Shown piece by piece: positions 1-9,555 of a stretch of 64,000 bases of DNA (the first letter of the stretch is position 1; each line of letters opens with the position of its first letter). The stretch comes from Alloacidobacterium dinghuense. Its GTDB lineage: Bacteria > Acidobacteriota > Terriglobia > Terriglobales > Acidobacteriaceae. The notes beneath the pieces were generated by a model. It was not told the origin of the DNA. It saw only the letters and a program-made list of their open reading frames with translations, and did no database searches. Location: NCBI RefSeq assembly GCF_014274465.1, contig NZ_CP060394.1:1178001-1242000 (forward strand), given 5' to 3'. The position numbers were made by a program, and so were the translations under genes.

Positions 1-54
1 ACACGGAATTCCGCTGATCAGCTTGGCATTGAGTTTGGAAAGCGTAGCGACTAA
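1..54 (+). CDS. Possible C-terminal end of a gene entering from the left
   Basis: Frame 1 is open from the first base and ends at TAA (52-54), giving the tail TRNSADQLGIEFGKRSD. Seventeen codons are too few to recognise a family. The reading is supported only by the open frame and its plausible composition. Confidence 0.22.
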   Translation, partial: TRNSADQLGIEFGKRSD

Positions 55-200
55 ATCCCGTCGATCGGCTCAATCAAAGAACATTATCTGCCCCTTACCC
101 GGCCACCGCGTGTCAAGCCCTCCAACCGCAAAATAATAGTGGTGATTCCTTTGAATGAGGTTGGAGTTGGACCGTTTGTCCTGCGAAGCAGGACGGCGGT

Positions 201-231
201 GAAGAGCGGGGCCTTCAGCCCCGGGCTTTTC
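201..231. repeat. Dispersed palindromic repeat, family A, copy 1
   Basis: GAAGAG is followed by a GGGGC..GCCCC hairpin and GGGCTTTTC. A related unit lies at 1346-1378 between the acyltransferase and queA. The shared layout (GAAGAG, small hairpin, GGGCTTTTC) suggests a REP-like intergenic element. Confidence 0.5.
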
Positions 232-359
232 CTGCCTTCTCCTTTGTCAAGGGATGATCAGCAAAATAATTTTCAAATCAAAGAAAATAAAGCACATAAA
301 AGACAAGCAATTTGGCGTGTTATTTTGCCAGAACTGCTATTCTGGATATAGAGGAGAAA

Positions 360-382
360 AAGCCCGCCGATGGCGGGCTTTT
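360..382. terminator. Rho-independent terminator hairpin
   Basis: AAGCCCGCC and GGCGGGCTT form a perfect stem around a tiny loop, with A-runs before and TTTT after. The shape is that of an intrinsic terminator, probably usable in both directions. The transcript it ends enters from the left or has not been identified. Confidence 0.7.
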
Positions 383-549
383 CTATTGCCGGGAAGGTCG
401 ATCCCCAGCTAAGTTGTTGAAAACACTAGAAAGCACCTAAGCCTAATAGAATCAAAAGGATATCAGGGGATGATCCCCCTCTAAGTCATTGAAAAATATA
501 GGAGCGAAAAGAAAGAGGGCGGGGGGAGGGGGTAGGTAGAATCAGGAGC

Positions 550-1233
550 GTGACCCGGAAAGACTTCACCCTCCCGCAGCGGATCGCGCTGGCCATCGTC
601 CCGCGCCTCACCGCCGCGATTCTGGCTGCCATCGGCATCACTCTGCGCTTCGAGGTCATCGCCGAAGAAGGAGCCATCCCGGCCACGCCGCCAGCGAAGG
701 GAATTTTCTGCTTCTGGCACCAGTGTACGTTGCCCTGCGGATGGTACTTCCGCAAGTTCCGCTGCTCCATCCTCATCAGCCGCAGTTTCGACGGCGAGTT
801 GATCACCCGAACTCTCTCGATCCTGGGTTTTGACGCCGTCCGCGGCTCCAGTTCCCGCGGAGGAGCAGCCGGACTGCTGGCCCTCCAGCAAGTCCTCGAA
901 TCCGGCCTGCCGGTAGTCTTCACCGCCGACGGCCCGAGAGGCCCCATCTACCAGACCAAGATGGGTCCCGTAAAGCTGGCGCAGATGACGCAGGAGCAGA
1001 TCAGCAGCTTCCACCTCCTGCCCGAGCGAGCCTGGAAGCTGAATTCCTGGGACCGCTTCCTCATCCCAAAGCCGTTCTCAAGGGTCATCGTAAGCTGGTC
1101 GCGCAGCGTTGCGCCTCCCGCCTTCGATGCAGACGCGACAACGCTGGAAGCCAAGCGCGAAGAACTGAACCAAGCCATCGAACGAGCACGACTGAACGCC
1201 GAGCGCCGCCTCTCCTCCGAGATATCATCCTGA
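550..1233 (+). CDS. DUF374-family lysophospholipid acyltransferase-like protein
   Basis: This 227-residue protein resembles the DUF374 branch of the LPLAT acyltransferases, which are thought to add acyl chains to lipid A-like or phospholipid acceptors at the inner membrane. Visible motifs are FWH at 55-57, a conserved DGELI near 81-85, RGSSSRGG at about 98-105 and DGPRGP at 127-132. FWH probably stands in for the usual HxxxxD catalytic site of the superfamily. The start is GTG with AGGAG very close upstream. The last codons run into a dispersed palindromic repeat (1225-1261), so the C-terminus may have been altered by that element. The substrate is not predictable from sequence. Confidence 0.8.
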   Translation: MTRKDFTLPQRIALAIVPRLTAAILAAIGITLRFEVIAEEGAIPATPPAKGIFCFWHQCTLPCGWYFRKFRCSILISRSFDGELITRTLSILGFDAVRGSSSRGGAAGLLALQQVLESGLPVVFTADGPRGPIYQTKMGPVKLAQMTQEQISSFHLLPERAWKLNSWDRFLIPKPFSRVIVSWSRSVAPPAFDADATTLEAKREELNQAIERARLNAERRLSSEISS

Positions 1234-1261
1234 GCGGAGCGCGAAGCGCGTAGTCGAAGGG
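1225..1261. repeat. Dispersed palindromic repeat, family B, copy 1
   Basis: It begins TCATCCTGAGCG, has an internal GCGCGAAGCGCG palindrome and ends GTAGTCGAAGGG. The reverse complement of 55974-56015 has the same ends (TCATCCTGAGCG and GTCGAAGG), and shorter relatives occur at 59794-59830 and 61248-61278. This copy overlaps the end of the upstream coding region. Other small palindromes fill 1262-1340. Confidence 0.6.
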
Positions 1262-1345
1262 CCCGCGCGAGCAAAGCTCGTGCGAAGCCTTGCGCAAGCA
1301 AGGCCCGGTAAAAGCACCAGCCTTCAGGCCGGTGAATAAGTGGAC

Positions 1346-1378
1346 GAAGAGAAAAGGGCTTTAGCCCAGGGCTTTTCT
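1346..1378. repeat. Dispersed palindromic repeat, family A, copy 2
   Basis: GAAGAG, then a GGGCTTTAGCCC hairpin, then GGGCTTTTC. It matches the layout of 201-231 and sits about 40 bases before queA. The hairpin plus TTTT could also act as a weak terminator for the upstream gene. Confidence 0.5.
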
Positions 1379-1418
1379 CTCAAAAGAGCTAAAACGTAGC
1401 GCAGATAAAATCAACTGA

Positions 1419-2495
1419 GTGCAAGTCTCCGACTTCAACTTCCACCTTCCCGAAGAATCCATAGCCCAGAAACCCCTCGGGGACCGAGCAGCATCACGCA
1501 TGCTAACGCTCGACCGCAAGACAGGAGCTTACGAAGACCACCACTTCCGCGAATTCCCGGAGATGCTCCGAGAAGGCGACGTGCTGGTCCTGAACAACAG
1601 CCGGGTCATTCCCGCGCGCCTCTTCGCACACCGCGCTGGACTGCACACGCAAGAGGGCCACAAAACCACCGGACGCATCCAGGTCCTGCTCACCGAGCAG
1701 ATCAGCGAATGGGAATGGAGAGTTCTCGCGCGCCCTGGACGCAAAGTCCTGACCGGAGAGAAGCTGACCTTCGGCGATCACGCCCTCTGCGCTGAAGTCA
1801 TCGCCCACGGCGAATTCGGCGAACGAACGATCCGCTTCGAGCCGGTCGTTGACTTCTATGGAGTCGTGGAGAATCTGGGCCACATCCCCCTGCCGCCCTA
1901 CATCCACCGCCAGGACGAAACCGCAGACCGCGACCGCTACCAGACCGTCTACGCCGAGTCGCGGGGATCAGTCGCCGCACCGACCGCAGGACTGCACTTT
2001 ACGTCCGAAATTCTGCAAAAAATCGCAGAAAAAGGCGTCCAAATCGCATACGTAACACTGCACGTAGGACTAGGAACCTTCCAGCCAGTCCGCGTCGACA
2101 AGGTCGAAGACATTCATCTGCACACCGAGCGCTACACACTTCCGGAAACCACCGCCGAAGCCATCAACGCAGCGAAACGCGAACGCCGCCGAGTCGTTGC
2201 GGCAGGAACAACCACAGTCCGCACGCTTGAACACTGCGCGAGCATCGCCCGGGACGGCAGACTCGAACCACACTCTGGAGCTACGAACATCTTCATCTCG
2301 CCCGGATACGAATTCCGCATCGTCGAAGCACTCCTGACCAACTTCCATCTTCCGCAATCGACACTGCTTATGCTGGTGAGCGCCTTTGGCGGACGCGAGC
2401 ACGTTCTCGCCGCCTACAAACACGCCGTCGAAACAGGCTATCGCTTCTTCTCCTACGGCGACTGCATGTTCCTGTCGTCAGCGCCGCAGCAGTGA
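1419..2495 (+). CDS. queA: S-adenosylmethionine:tRNA ribosyltransferase-isomerase
   Basis: QueA transfers the ribosyl part of SAM to 7-aminomethyl-7-deazaguanine in tRNA, making epoxyqueuosine in the queuosine pathway. The 358-residue length is typical. Recognisable family sequence includes the start ([15 protein letters not shown]), [32 protein letters not shown] in the middle, [10 protein letters not shown], and [16 protein letters not shown] near the end. The GTG start fits the family N-terminus. polA begins 21 bases downstream on the same strand, so the two may be co-transcribed. No other queuosine gene is in the window. Confidence 0.96.
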   Translation: MQVSDFNFHLPEESIAQKPLGDRAASRMLTLDRKTGAYEDHHFREFPEMLREGDVLVLNNSRVIPARLFAHRAGLHTQEGHKTTGRIQVLLTEQISEWEWRVLARPGRKVLTGEKLTFGDHALCAEVIAHGEFGERTIRFEPVVDFYGVVENLGHIPLPPYIHRQDETADRDRYQTVYAESRGSVAAPTAGLHFTSEILQKIAEKGVQIAYVTLHVGLGTFQPVRVDKVEDIHLHTERYTLPETTAEAINAAKRERRRVVAAGTTTVRTLEHCASIARDGRLEPHSGATNIFISPGYEFRIVEALLTNFHLPQSTLLMLVSAFGGREHVLAAYKHAVETGYRFFSYGDCMFLSSAPQQ

Positions 2496-2516
2496 AAAGA
2501 ATTAGACTCGAATTCG

Positions 2517-5267
2517 ATGTCTTCTTCCGATAAAAAGCCTGTCTTCCTGCTCGATTCGATGTCGTTCATCTTCCGTGCCTACCACGCGATGCAGCGTCAG
2601 AGGCCCATGTCCACGCGCAAAGGCGTGCCAACAGCAGCCACCTACGTCTTCGTGAACATGATCAACAAGCTGCGCCGCGACTTCCAGCCAGAGTACTTTG
2701 CCGCCGTCTTCGACATCAGCGGACAGGTCTTCCGTGACGAACGGGCCCGCGCCATGACCAAGATCCGCAAGTTCAACATCAAGACGCAGACCTTCGACGA
2801 GATCGACTACGAGGGCTACAAAGCCAACCGCACCGAAATGCCGCCGGACCTGAAGCAGCAACTCCCCTACATCCGACGCGCCCTCGAAGCCTTCCACATT
2901 CCGATCCTGCAAGCCGAAGGATTCGAAGCGGATGACGTCATCGGTACGTTAGCAAAGAAGGCCGCAGAAGAAGGCCACCCAGTCTACGTTGTCTCGAATG
3001 ACAAGGACATGCTGCAGCTGGTAAACGACGACGTAAAAGTCCTGAACCCGGTGAAAGACAACATGGTTCTCGACCGCGCCAAAGTCGAAGAAACGCTCGG
3101 TGTGCCACCCGAAAAGGTAATTGATGTCATGGCCCTACGCGGCGACTCCATCGACAACATCCCCGGCGCACCCGGCATCGGCGACAAGGGTTCTGTTGAA
3201 ATCATTCAGCAATTTGGCACTCTGGACGCAGCTCTCGATCGAGCATCTGAAGTAAAGCGCAAGACCTATCGCGAATCGCTGGAGAATAACCGCGACAACA
3301 TCCTACTGAGCAAAGAACTGGTGACGATCCATTGCGAAGTGCCGCTTGAACTCGACCTGAATGCGATGCGAACGCAGCCAAACGACGTGAGCGCCTGCCG
3401 CCAACTCTTCACTGAGCTTGAATTCACAACTTTGCTGAAGGAGCTTGCTCCGGCTGAAGTGGAGCACCCGGTCGAACATGTGCTCAACCCTTCAACGGAA
3501 GAGATTGAAAATTTCATTACACAAGCACGCCAAAACGGCTTCGCATTTGCTTTGCCAACATCCGAATTGGAAACGATAGCCGAGCAGGTTAGCGAGAAGG
3601 AAGCAGAGAGCGTTGAGGAGAACGAGCCGAAATTCAAGACCATGTCGCTTCTTGATCTGGCCGAAACAACAGAGCCGACTTCTTCAGGGAAACAGGAATT
3701 GCGGATTGCTGTGGCCGCCAACACCGAACAGGCGTTGCTGGCTCCGCTGAGTGCCATCAAGCAGATTCTTGAAGACGAGTCTATTTCCAAGCGTGTGCAC
3801 GATCTGAAAGGTGCTCTTCGTGCCTTGGAGCATCAAGGTGTGCAACTCAGGAATGCGCTTGACGACCTGATGCTCTACTCGTATCTCATCAATCCGACCC
3901 ACGCCTCTCATCGGTTGAGTGATGTTGCGGCGCGTTTCAGCAATCATCCTTTACGAGAAACGGGAGAAAATGAACTCACCGAAGCAGTGCACGCGGTGCA
4001 GACACTCACTCCAGTCTTGCGCAGTGAAGCGGATGCATTGGAAACGCGTCAGGCCTACGAAACCATCGACCTTCCGCTGGTCCCCATTTTGCTGCGCATG
4101 GAGGAAGCGGGCGTCCGCATCGACTCTGGTGTTCTACAACGGATGGGAGAACGGCTTTCGACGGAAATCCATCGGGTCGGCGAGGAGATCTACCAGCGCT
4201 CTGGACATCGCTTCAATATCAACTCACCAAAGCAACTCGGTGATGTGCTCTTTAACAAAATGAACCTGCCCAAGCCGCTCAAGTACGGCAAAGGTAAGGT
4301 AGTTTCCACTGCGCAAGATGTGCTCGAAGAACTTGCCGATCACAATGAGGTGCCGCGACTGGTTCTTGAATACAGGCAGCTCGCCAAGTTGAAGTCGAAC
4401 TATGTGCATTCGCTGCCTCTGCTGGCAGATAGTGAAGGTCGCGTACATACGACGTTCAATCAAGTGGGTACAGCCACGGGGAGGTTATCATCGACGAATC
4501 CCAATCTGCAGAACATCCCGATACGTACTGAGCTAGGGCGCGAGATTCGAGCTGCATTCATCGCAGCGCCGGGCCGGGTTCTCTTCTCGGCGGATTATTC
4601 GCAGATTGAACTACGACTGATGGCGCATTTCTCCGACGATCCTTTGCTCGTTCGCGCCTATCAGACCGGACAAGACATCCACACGTTGACTGCTTCCGAG
4701 GTCTTTGGTGTTCCCGTAGACAAGATGAGCAAGGAGACCCGCAATCGAGCCAAAGCCGTGAACTTTGGCATTGTTTATGGAATCTCACCATTTGGATTAG
4801 CACAGCAACTTGGCATCGATCAGCACGAGGCGAGACTCTATATCGACACTTACTTTGCACGCTATCAGGGAGTGCGCGCTTACATTGATCATTTGCTCGA
4901 GGAAGTTCGGCGTGACCAGCGGGTGAAGACAATCTTTGGACGCGTGCGGCCCATCCCGGATATTCAAAGCCGCAATGCCAATCTCCGCGGATTTGCAGAA
5001 CGCACCGCTGTCAACACCCCACTGCAGGGAACAGCAGCGGATTTGATTAAGCTGGCGATGATCCGGATCGATCGTCGATTCGCTGAAGAGAAATTGAGTA
5101 CTGTGATGACTTTACAGGTCCATGATGAATTGCTCTTCGATGTGCCTGAAGACGAAGCGGATCAGGTGCAGGCTATGGTTAAGCACGAGATGGAGCACGT
5201 CGTTGAATTGAAGGTGCCCATCGTTGCTGATTGCGGACTGGGACCAAATTGGCGAGACCTGAAATAG
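2517..5267 (+). CDS. polA: DNA polymerase I, proofreading domain apparently inactive
   Basis: A 916-residue family A polymerase for Okazaki fragment maturation and repair. The N-terminal 5'-3' nuclease (about 1-300) keeps its acidic motifs, e.g. EGFEADDVIGTLA and GDSIDNIPGAPGIGDKG. The C-terminal polymerase (about 520-916) has motif A DYSQIELRLM near 690, motif B RNRAKAVNFG near 741 and motif C VHDELLFD near 868. The middle domain (about 320-510) lacks the acidic residues of 3'-5' exonucleases: there is no DxE, and the expected Exo II aspartate is replaced in VHDLKGALRAL. An insertion of about 20 residues lies between FRDE (about 73) and YKANR (about 99). It is probably an active gap-filling polymerase without proofreading. 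Confidence 0.96.
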   Translation: MSSSDKKPVFLLDSMSFIFRAYHAMQRQRPMSTRKGVPTAATYVFVNMINKLRRDFQPEYFAAVFDISGQVFRDERARAMTKIRKFNIKTQTFDEIDYEGYKANRTEMPPDLKQQLPYIRRALEAFHIPILQAEGFEADDVIGTLAKKAAEEGHPVYVVSNDKDMLQLVNDDVKVLNPVKDNMVLDRAKVEETLGVPPEKVIDVMALRGDSIDNIPGAPGIGDKGSVEIIQQFGTLDAALDRASEVKRKTYRESLENNRDNILLSKELVTIHCEVPLELDLNAMRTQPNDVSACRQLFTELEFTTLLKELAPAEVEHPVEHVLNPSTEEIENFITQARQNGFAFALPTSELETIAEQVSEKEAESVEENEPKFKTMSLLDLAETTEPTSSGKQELRIAVAANTEQALLAPLSAIKQILEDESISKRVHDLKGALRALEHQGVQLRNALDDLMLYSYLINPTHASHRLSDVAARFSNHPLRETGENELTEAVHAVQTLTPVLRSEADALETRQAYETIDLPLVPILLRMEEAGVRIDSGVLQRMGERLSTEIHRVGEEIYQRSGHRFNINSPKQLGDVLFNKMNLPKPLKYGKGKVVSTAQDVLEELADHNEVPRLVLEYRQLAKLKSNYVHSLPLLADSEGRVHTTFNQVGTATGRLSSTNPNLQNIPIRTELGREIRAAFIAAPGRVLFSADYSQIELRLMAHFSDDPLLVRAYQTGQDIHTLTASEVFGVPVDKMSKETRNRAKAVNFGIVYGISPFGLAQQLGIDQHEARLYIDTYFARYQGVRAYIDHLLEEVRRDQRVKTIFGRVRPIPDIQSRNANLRGFAERTAVNTPLQGTAADLIKLAMIRIDRRFAEEKLSTVMTLQVHDELLFDVPEDEADQVQAMVKHEMEHVVELKVPIVADCGLGPNWRDLK

Positions 5268-5298
5268 CGCCGGTGCCTTCAGGTCCCTGCTGAGAGAG

Positions 5299-6648
5299 TT
5301 ATGCGCCGAGCGCTTCGCGGATCGCACCGGCGATGCGGTCGGCATGATGCCGCATTGCTTCTTCAGATTCAGCTTCGATCATGACACGAGCCAGTGCTTC
5401 CGTTCCGGAATAGCGCACGACGACGCGTCCATTTTCTGCAAGCTCTGTTTCTGCCTCACGAATTGTGCTTCTGACGGTTGCAATTTCCTCCAGCGGCTTT
5501 TTCTCTTTCACGCGGACATTGACGATGACCTGCGGAAAGACTTTCAGATCCGCAATGAGTTCATGCAGCGGTTTTCGGGCACGGCGAATAATGTCGAGCA
5601 CGACGAGCGCGGTCAGAAGCCCATCGCCTGTAGTCGCAAGGTGCGGGAAGAGAATATGGCCGGACTGCTCGCCACCAAGTGAAGCGTCTTCCTGCTGCAT
5701 GCGCTCCAGCACGTACTTGTCACCTACGGGAGCACGCAGCATCAGAATGCCATCGCTACGCAGTGCTGCTTCGAGGCCCATGTTCGACATGGTTGTAGCT
5801 ACAACCAGTCCCCGCTTGAGAAGCTTGCGCGCCAAGAGATCGCGCGCGGCGAGAAGAAGCACGGCATCTCCATTTACGACATTGCCGTGGGCATCGGCAA
5901 ACAGGGCGCGATCGGCATCGCCATCGAAGGTCACACCCAAGTCTGCGCGGAGTGATTTCGTTTCGGCAGCGACAACTTCCGGATGAAGGGCGCCACAAGT
6001 CGCATTGATGTTGCGGCCAGTCGGCGAGATGTGCGTGAGATCGATTCTTCCGCCAAGCTGAGCAAACAGTTCCGGCGCTATTGCTGATGCCGCTCCATTC
6101 GCACAGTCGAGGACTAGACGTAAACCGTCGAGGCTGAGATCAGGAACGGCCTCTCGCAGAAAATCTTCGTAGTCCGCGCGAAAGCGAGGATTGACTGTTG
6201 GCGCAGTCAGAGAGGAAATGTCAGGAGCAGCTACATTTTCCAACTGGCGAAATATTTCTTCTTCGATGCGCAGTTCTATTTCATCGGGAAGCTTATAACC
6301 GTTCCCGCCGAAGACTTTGATGCCGTTGTCCTGCCAGGGATTGTGAGACGCCGAGATCACGACTCCTGCATCGAAGCCATGCGTTCGCGCAAGATACGCA
6401 ACAGCCGGAGTGGTGATGATGCCGGCGCTCTCGACCTTAGCCCCCCCGCTGACGATGCCAGCGCTGAGCGCGGCTGCAATCCAGCTGCTCGATTCGCGCG
6501 TGTCCATGCCAAGGAGCAGGCGCGGATGACTATTGCTTGCTCTTACTTGGTGCGCGAGTGCCAGCCCAACCGCGTAAATGGTTTTGGGATCGAGTGGCGA
6601 TTGACCGGCTACGCCGCGAATGCCATCAGTGCCGAAAAGTTTTCTCAT
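5299..6648 (-). CDS. glmM: Phosphoglucosamine mutase
   Basis: GlmM converts glucosamine-6-phosphate to glucosamine-1-phosphate, feeding UDP-GlcNAc for peptidoglycan and lipopolysaccharide. The 449-residue length is usual. It starts MRKLFGTDGIRGVAG, has the phosphoserine loop ISASHNP (serine about 101), the metal loop FDGDADR, the sugar-binding GGEQSGH and the phosphate-binding RYSGTEALARVM near the end. Only three bases separate it from the upstream xseA stop, so it is the last gene of a DUF2905-xseA-glmM operon. It converges on polA with 31 bases between them. Confidence 0.96.
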   Translation of the reverse strand: MRKLFGTDGIRGVAGQSPLDPKTIYAVGLALAHQVRASNSHPRLLLGMDTRESSSWIAAALSAGIVSGGAKVESAGIITTPAVAYLARTHGFDAGVVISASHNPWQDNGIKVFGGNGYKLPDEIELRIEEEIFRQLENVAAPDISSLTAPTVNPRFRADYEDFLREAVPDLSLDGLRLVLDCANGAASAIAPELFAQLGGRIDLTHISPTGRNINATCGALHPEVVAAETKSLRADLGVTFDGDADRALFADAHGNVVNGDAVLLLAARDLLARKLLKRGLVVATTMSNMGLEAALRSDGILMLRAPVGDKYVLERMQQEDASLGGEQSGHILFPHLATTGDGLLTALVVLDIIRRARKPLHELIADLKVFPQVIVNVRVKEKKPLEEIATVRSTIREAETELAENGRVVVRYSGTEALARVMIEAESEEAMRHHADRIAGAIREALGA

Positions 6649-6651
6649 AAG

Positions 6652-8058
6652 TTACGAAGTGCCTTCAGGAGTGATTTCTATTACGCGACTCTCAACACTT
6701 CCTTGAGCCAGGCGTGTTACGAGTCGTTGGTTCGGCGTCAGACTAGACGCGCTCTTGATCAGTGTTCCCGCCTCATCGAACACGAGCGCATAACCACGAT
6801 TCAAAACGGCAAGTGGTGACAAAGCATGCAGCTGCCGTGCCAGATTTTGTTGCCGGATCGATAAATTGCGAACCAGGTTCTGCTGCGACAGCGCAAGGCG
6901 GCTATCGAGAGTCGTCAGCCGTTCGCGCAAAAACTGCAAACGATGTGTAACGTCTTGCCGTCGGAGACGCGCTGTGAGCAGATGCAATTGTTCCGAGAAC
7001 ATGCGGTTTAGCAGATTCCACCCTACTTCTATGCGAAACCGTAATTCATCCACGCGTTGCTGACGACGCGCAAAACCCTCGCGCAGGCGGGCAAATGACG
7101 TATTCACATCGAGCCGGGCGAAGCTGTCACGCGCCTGCATCAGGCGATAGCGGCAGGCACGATCAAGTCGAAGCGATAATTGCTCGACGTGCTCCTCCAC
7201 TTTGTGTAGCGCGCCGGTGATAATCTCAGCTGCCGCGGACGGAGTGGGAGCACGCAGGTCGGCGACGAAATCTGCGATCGTGAAATCCGTCTCATGGCCG
7301 ATGGCCGAGACAACCGGCACTTCGGACTCGGCGATGGAGCGTGCGAGAAGTTCGGAATTAAACGGTGCAAGGTCTTCTAGCGATCCGCCGCCACGGGCGA
7401 TCACGATTACATCGACGTTGCGCTTGCGGTTGAAAAAGGTAATGCCAGCAGCGACTTCTGCGGCAGAAGTTTCCCCCTGCACTAAAGCCGGATAAAGCAA
7501 AATATCCAACGCTGCATGTCGGCGGCCGGCTACGTTCAAAAAATCGCGAATGACGGCGCCCGTCGGAGAAGTAATGATTCCGACGCACCTGGGAAACGCC
7601 GGTAGCGGCTTCTTGCGCTCCTGTTCGAAAAGGCCCTGCTGCTGCAGCCCCGCTTTTAGTTGCTCAAAGGCGATCTGGAGGGAGCCTGCACCGACCGGCT
7701 CCATGAATTCGGCAACAATCTGCATTTGCCCACGCTGTTCATAGACCGAGATCTTACCGCGGACCATTACGTGCAAACCATCTTCCGGACGGAAGCGGAG
7801 AAGCGAAGACTGTTTTCGGAAAAGAACAGCCGGCAGTTGCGCATCGCCGTCTTTCAAGGTGAAGTAGACATGCCCCGACGGCGCCGGGCGTAGGTTGGAG
7901 ATTTCTCCTTCCACCCAAAGATCTGCATAAGCGCGCTCGATGTGAGTGCGCACTTCGCTAACGAGCTCTGCGACGTTCCAGATGCGTCGCGTTTCCGTCT
8001 TTGGTGCTTCAAAGATAAAGCCGAGCTGCGGATCGGATTCTGATGCTGTGTGATTCAC
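6652..8058 (-). CDS. xseA: Exodeoxyribonuclease VII large subunit
   Basis: XseA is the catalytic and DNA-binding subunit of ExoVII, which degrades single-stranded DNA from both ends. At 468 residues it is full length. The N-terminal OB-fold (WVEGEISNLRPAPSGHVYFTL) is followed by the family hallmarks GVITSPTGAVIRD, VIARGGGSLEDLAPFNSE and PVVSAIGHETDFTIADFVAD, then a C-terminal coiled-coil region. The GTG start follows DUF2905 by 11 bases. The small subunit xseB is not beside it, which is unusual since the two are often adjacent; it presumably lies elsewhere. Confidence 0.95.
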   Translation of the reverse strand: MNHTASESDPQLGFIFEAPKTETRRIWNVAELVSEVRTHIERAYADLWVEGEISNLRPAPSGHVYFTLKDGDAQLPAVLFRKQSSLLRFRPEDGLHVMVRGKISVYEQRGQMQIVAEFMEPVGAGSLQIAFEQLKAGLQQQGLFEQERKKPLPAFPRCVGIITSPTGAVIRDFLNVAGRRHAALDILLYPALVQGETSAAEVAAGITFFNRKRNVDVIVIARGGGSLEDLAPFNSELLARSIAESEVPVVSAIGHETDFTIADFVADLRAPTPSAAAEIITGALHKVEEHVEQLSLRLDRACRYRLMQARDSFARLDVNTSFARLREGFARRQQRVDELRFRIEVGWNLLNRMFSEQLHLLTARLRRQDVTHRLQFLRERLTTLDSRLALSQQNLVRNLSIRQQNLARQLHALSPLAVLNRGYALVFDEAGTLIKSASSLTPNQRLVTRLAQGSVESRVIEITPEGTS

Positions 8059-8069
8059 AAAAGCTTAGT

Positions 8070-8294
8070 TTATCGCCGAAAGCGCGAAATGAGGTAGAAG
8101 ACAATCGAAAGCAAAATGCTGATCAGAATGGAACTGGCCAAGGGGAAATAGAAGGACGTATTTTTGCCACGATACGTGATATCTCCGGGCAATCTGCCCA
8201 AGGGGATGCCGGTCTTGCCCAGTAGAAGAATCAAGCTGCCAACAACGAGAAATAGCAGCCCAAGGCCCACAAGCATGCGGCCAAAGTCATTCAT
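8070..8294 (-). CDS. DUF2905 small membrane protein
   Basis: A 74-residue protein with two predicted membrane helices (about 8-27 and 50-70) joined by a loop reading GKTGIPLGRLPGDI, the signature of DUF2905. No function is established for the family. It is the first gene of the xseA-glmM operon, with 11 bases to xseA. Confidence 0.85.
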   Translation of the reverse strand: MNDFGRMLVGLGLLFLVVGSLILLLGKTGIPLGRLPGDITYRGKNTSFYFPLASSILISILLSIVFYLISRFRR

Positions 8295-8379
8295 GTTGCC
8301 AGTTTAGAACAGCCTCGCTCATCGTTGACGCGGACCCATAATTCCTGCTCTTCTAAGCGCACGAGAAAGTGAGAAGCAC

Positions 8380-9555
8380 GTGCAGATTTTGAGCCTGATT
8401 GCCGGTATTGCGTGTTTGGTCCTGGCGTTGCTTGATGCGTTTCAGACTGTGATTCTGCCGAGGCGGGCAACGGGCAGGTTTCGTATCACGGGAGTCTTTT
8501 ACATCTTCACTTGGGCGCCCTGGTCAGGGTTCGCTAATAAGATTAAGAACGAACGCAAGCGCGAGACCATGCTGAGCTTCTACGGTCCGCTTTCGCTCGT
8601 ATTGCTGATCGTTGTGTGGGCCAGTGCTCTGGTCCTGGGTTTTGCGCTCATCTATTACGGGTTCGGTTCACCATTTGCCGATCCACTTGGCCGCACTGTT
8701 GGTTTGCGCTCCGACATCTATGTCAGCGGGACCACGCTCTTCACACTCGGCCTGGGAGATGTGGTGCCGCGCCAGTACCTCATCCGAGATTTCGTGATTC
8801 TCGAAGCGGGAATGGGATTGGGATTTGTCGCGATGGTGATCGGTTATTTCCCGGTCCTGTATGCGGCATTTTCGCGGCGTGAGGTCAGTATTGCTCTGCT
8901 TGATGCTCGTGCCGGCTCCCCGCCGACCGCGGTCGAGCTTCTGCACCGGCATGCCTTCGATGGTGGAAATGCCGCGTTGGTCGTTTTACTGGAAGAGTGG
9001 GAGCGCTGGTCCGCTGAGTTGCTCGAGAGTCATATTTCCTATCCTCTGCTTTGCTATTTTCGTTCCCAACATACGCATCAGAGCTGGATTGGCGCGCTTA
9101 CTGCTATCCTCGATACCTGTGCTTTGCTGATATCCGGAGTGCAGGAGCGGCCAGCGCGACAGGCACAGCTTACATTTGCTATGGCGCGGCATGCGCTTGT
9201 TGATCTGGCTCAGGTTTTCTCGCTGGAACCGGTCAAAGACATGCCGGACCGGTTGACGGAGAAGCAGTTTGGGCAGGTATATGACCAGATGTGCCAGTCC
9301 GGCGTGCGACTCTGCCGTGATGCTCACTCATCCGTACGACTGCGTCAGATGCGGCAACTTTATGAAGGCTATGCCGAGGCGCTTAGCCGTTATCTTTGTA
9401 TGGATCTTCCACCTTGGGTGTCTGAACATCCCCACAAAGACAATTGGCTTTCCGTCGCAAAACTTCGAGCTGACGCAGAGGCAGGGACTTTAGACGAGAG
9501 CGCCGCGGAAAATGCACGCGCGTTACTCTTCGATGAAGAACACCATCATTTTTGA
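8380..9555 (+). CDS. Two-pore-helix potassium-channel-like membrane protein
   Basis: The 391-residue protein has an N-terminal membrane helix (about 2-24), a second at about 71-94, a pore-helix-like segment ending TTLFTLGLGDVVP (TLGLGD 122-127) and a third helix (about 138-165). This resembles the Ion_trans_2 pore of K+ channels, but the filter reads TLGLGD rather than TVGYGD. The remaining 220 residues are soluble, mostly helical and unfamiliar, with no RCK/TrkA nucleotide-binding motif. The GTG start follows GAGAAG. It is divergent from the DUF2905 operon with 85 bases between. A channel role is inferred from the pore alone. Confidence 0.65.
   Translation: MQILSLIAGIACLVLALLDAFQTVILPRRATGRFRITGVFYIFTWAPWSGFANKIKNERKRETMLSFYGPLSLVLLIVVWASALVLGFALIYYGFGSPFADPLGRTVGLRSDIYVSGTTLFTLGLGDVVPRQYLIRDFVILEAGMGLGFVAMVIGYFPVLYAAFSRREVSIALLDARAGSPPTAVELLHRHAFDGGNAALVVLLEEWERWSAELLESHISYPLLCYFRSQHTHQSWIGALTAILDTCALLISGVQERPARQAQLTFAMARHALVDLAQVFSLEPVKDMPDRLTEKQFGQVYDQMCQSGVRLCRDAHSSVRLRQMRQLYEGYAEALSRYLCMDLPPWVSEHPHKDNWLSVAKLRADAEAGTLDESAAENARALLFDEEHHHF

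Larger units (their letters stand above)
55..549. other. Intergenic region with short repeats and a terminator
   Basis: I see no convincing gene here. It holds a palindromic repeat at 201-231, a terminator hairpin at 360-382, and two imperfect direct repeats beginning GATCCCC and containing CTAAGT and TTGAAAA (400-424 and 472-496). A small palindrome GGGGA-TGA-TCCCC (467-479) overlaps the second copy. A 70-codon frame at 139-351 lacks a ribosome binding site and crosses the repeat, so it is not called. Confidence 0.5.
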
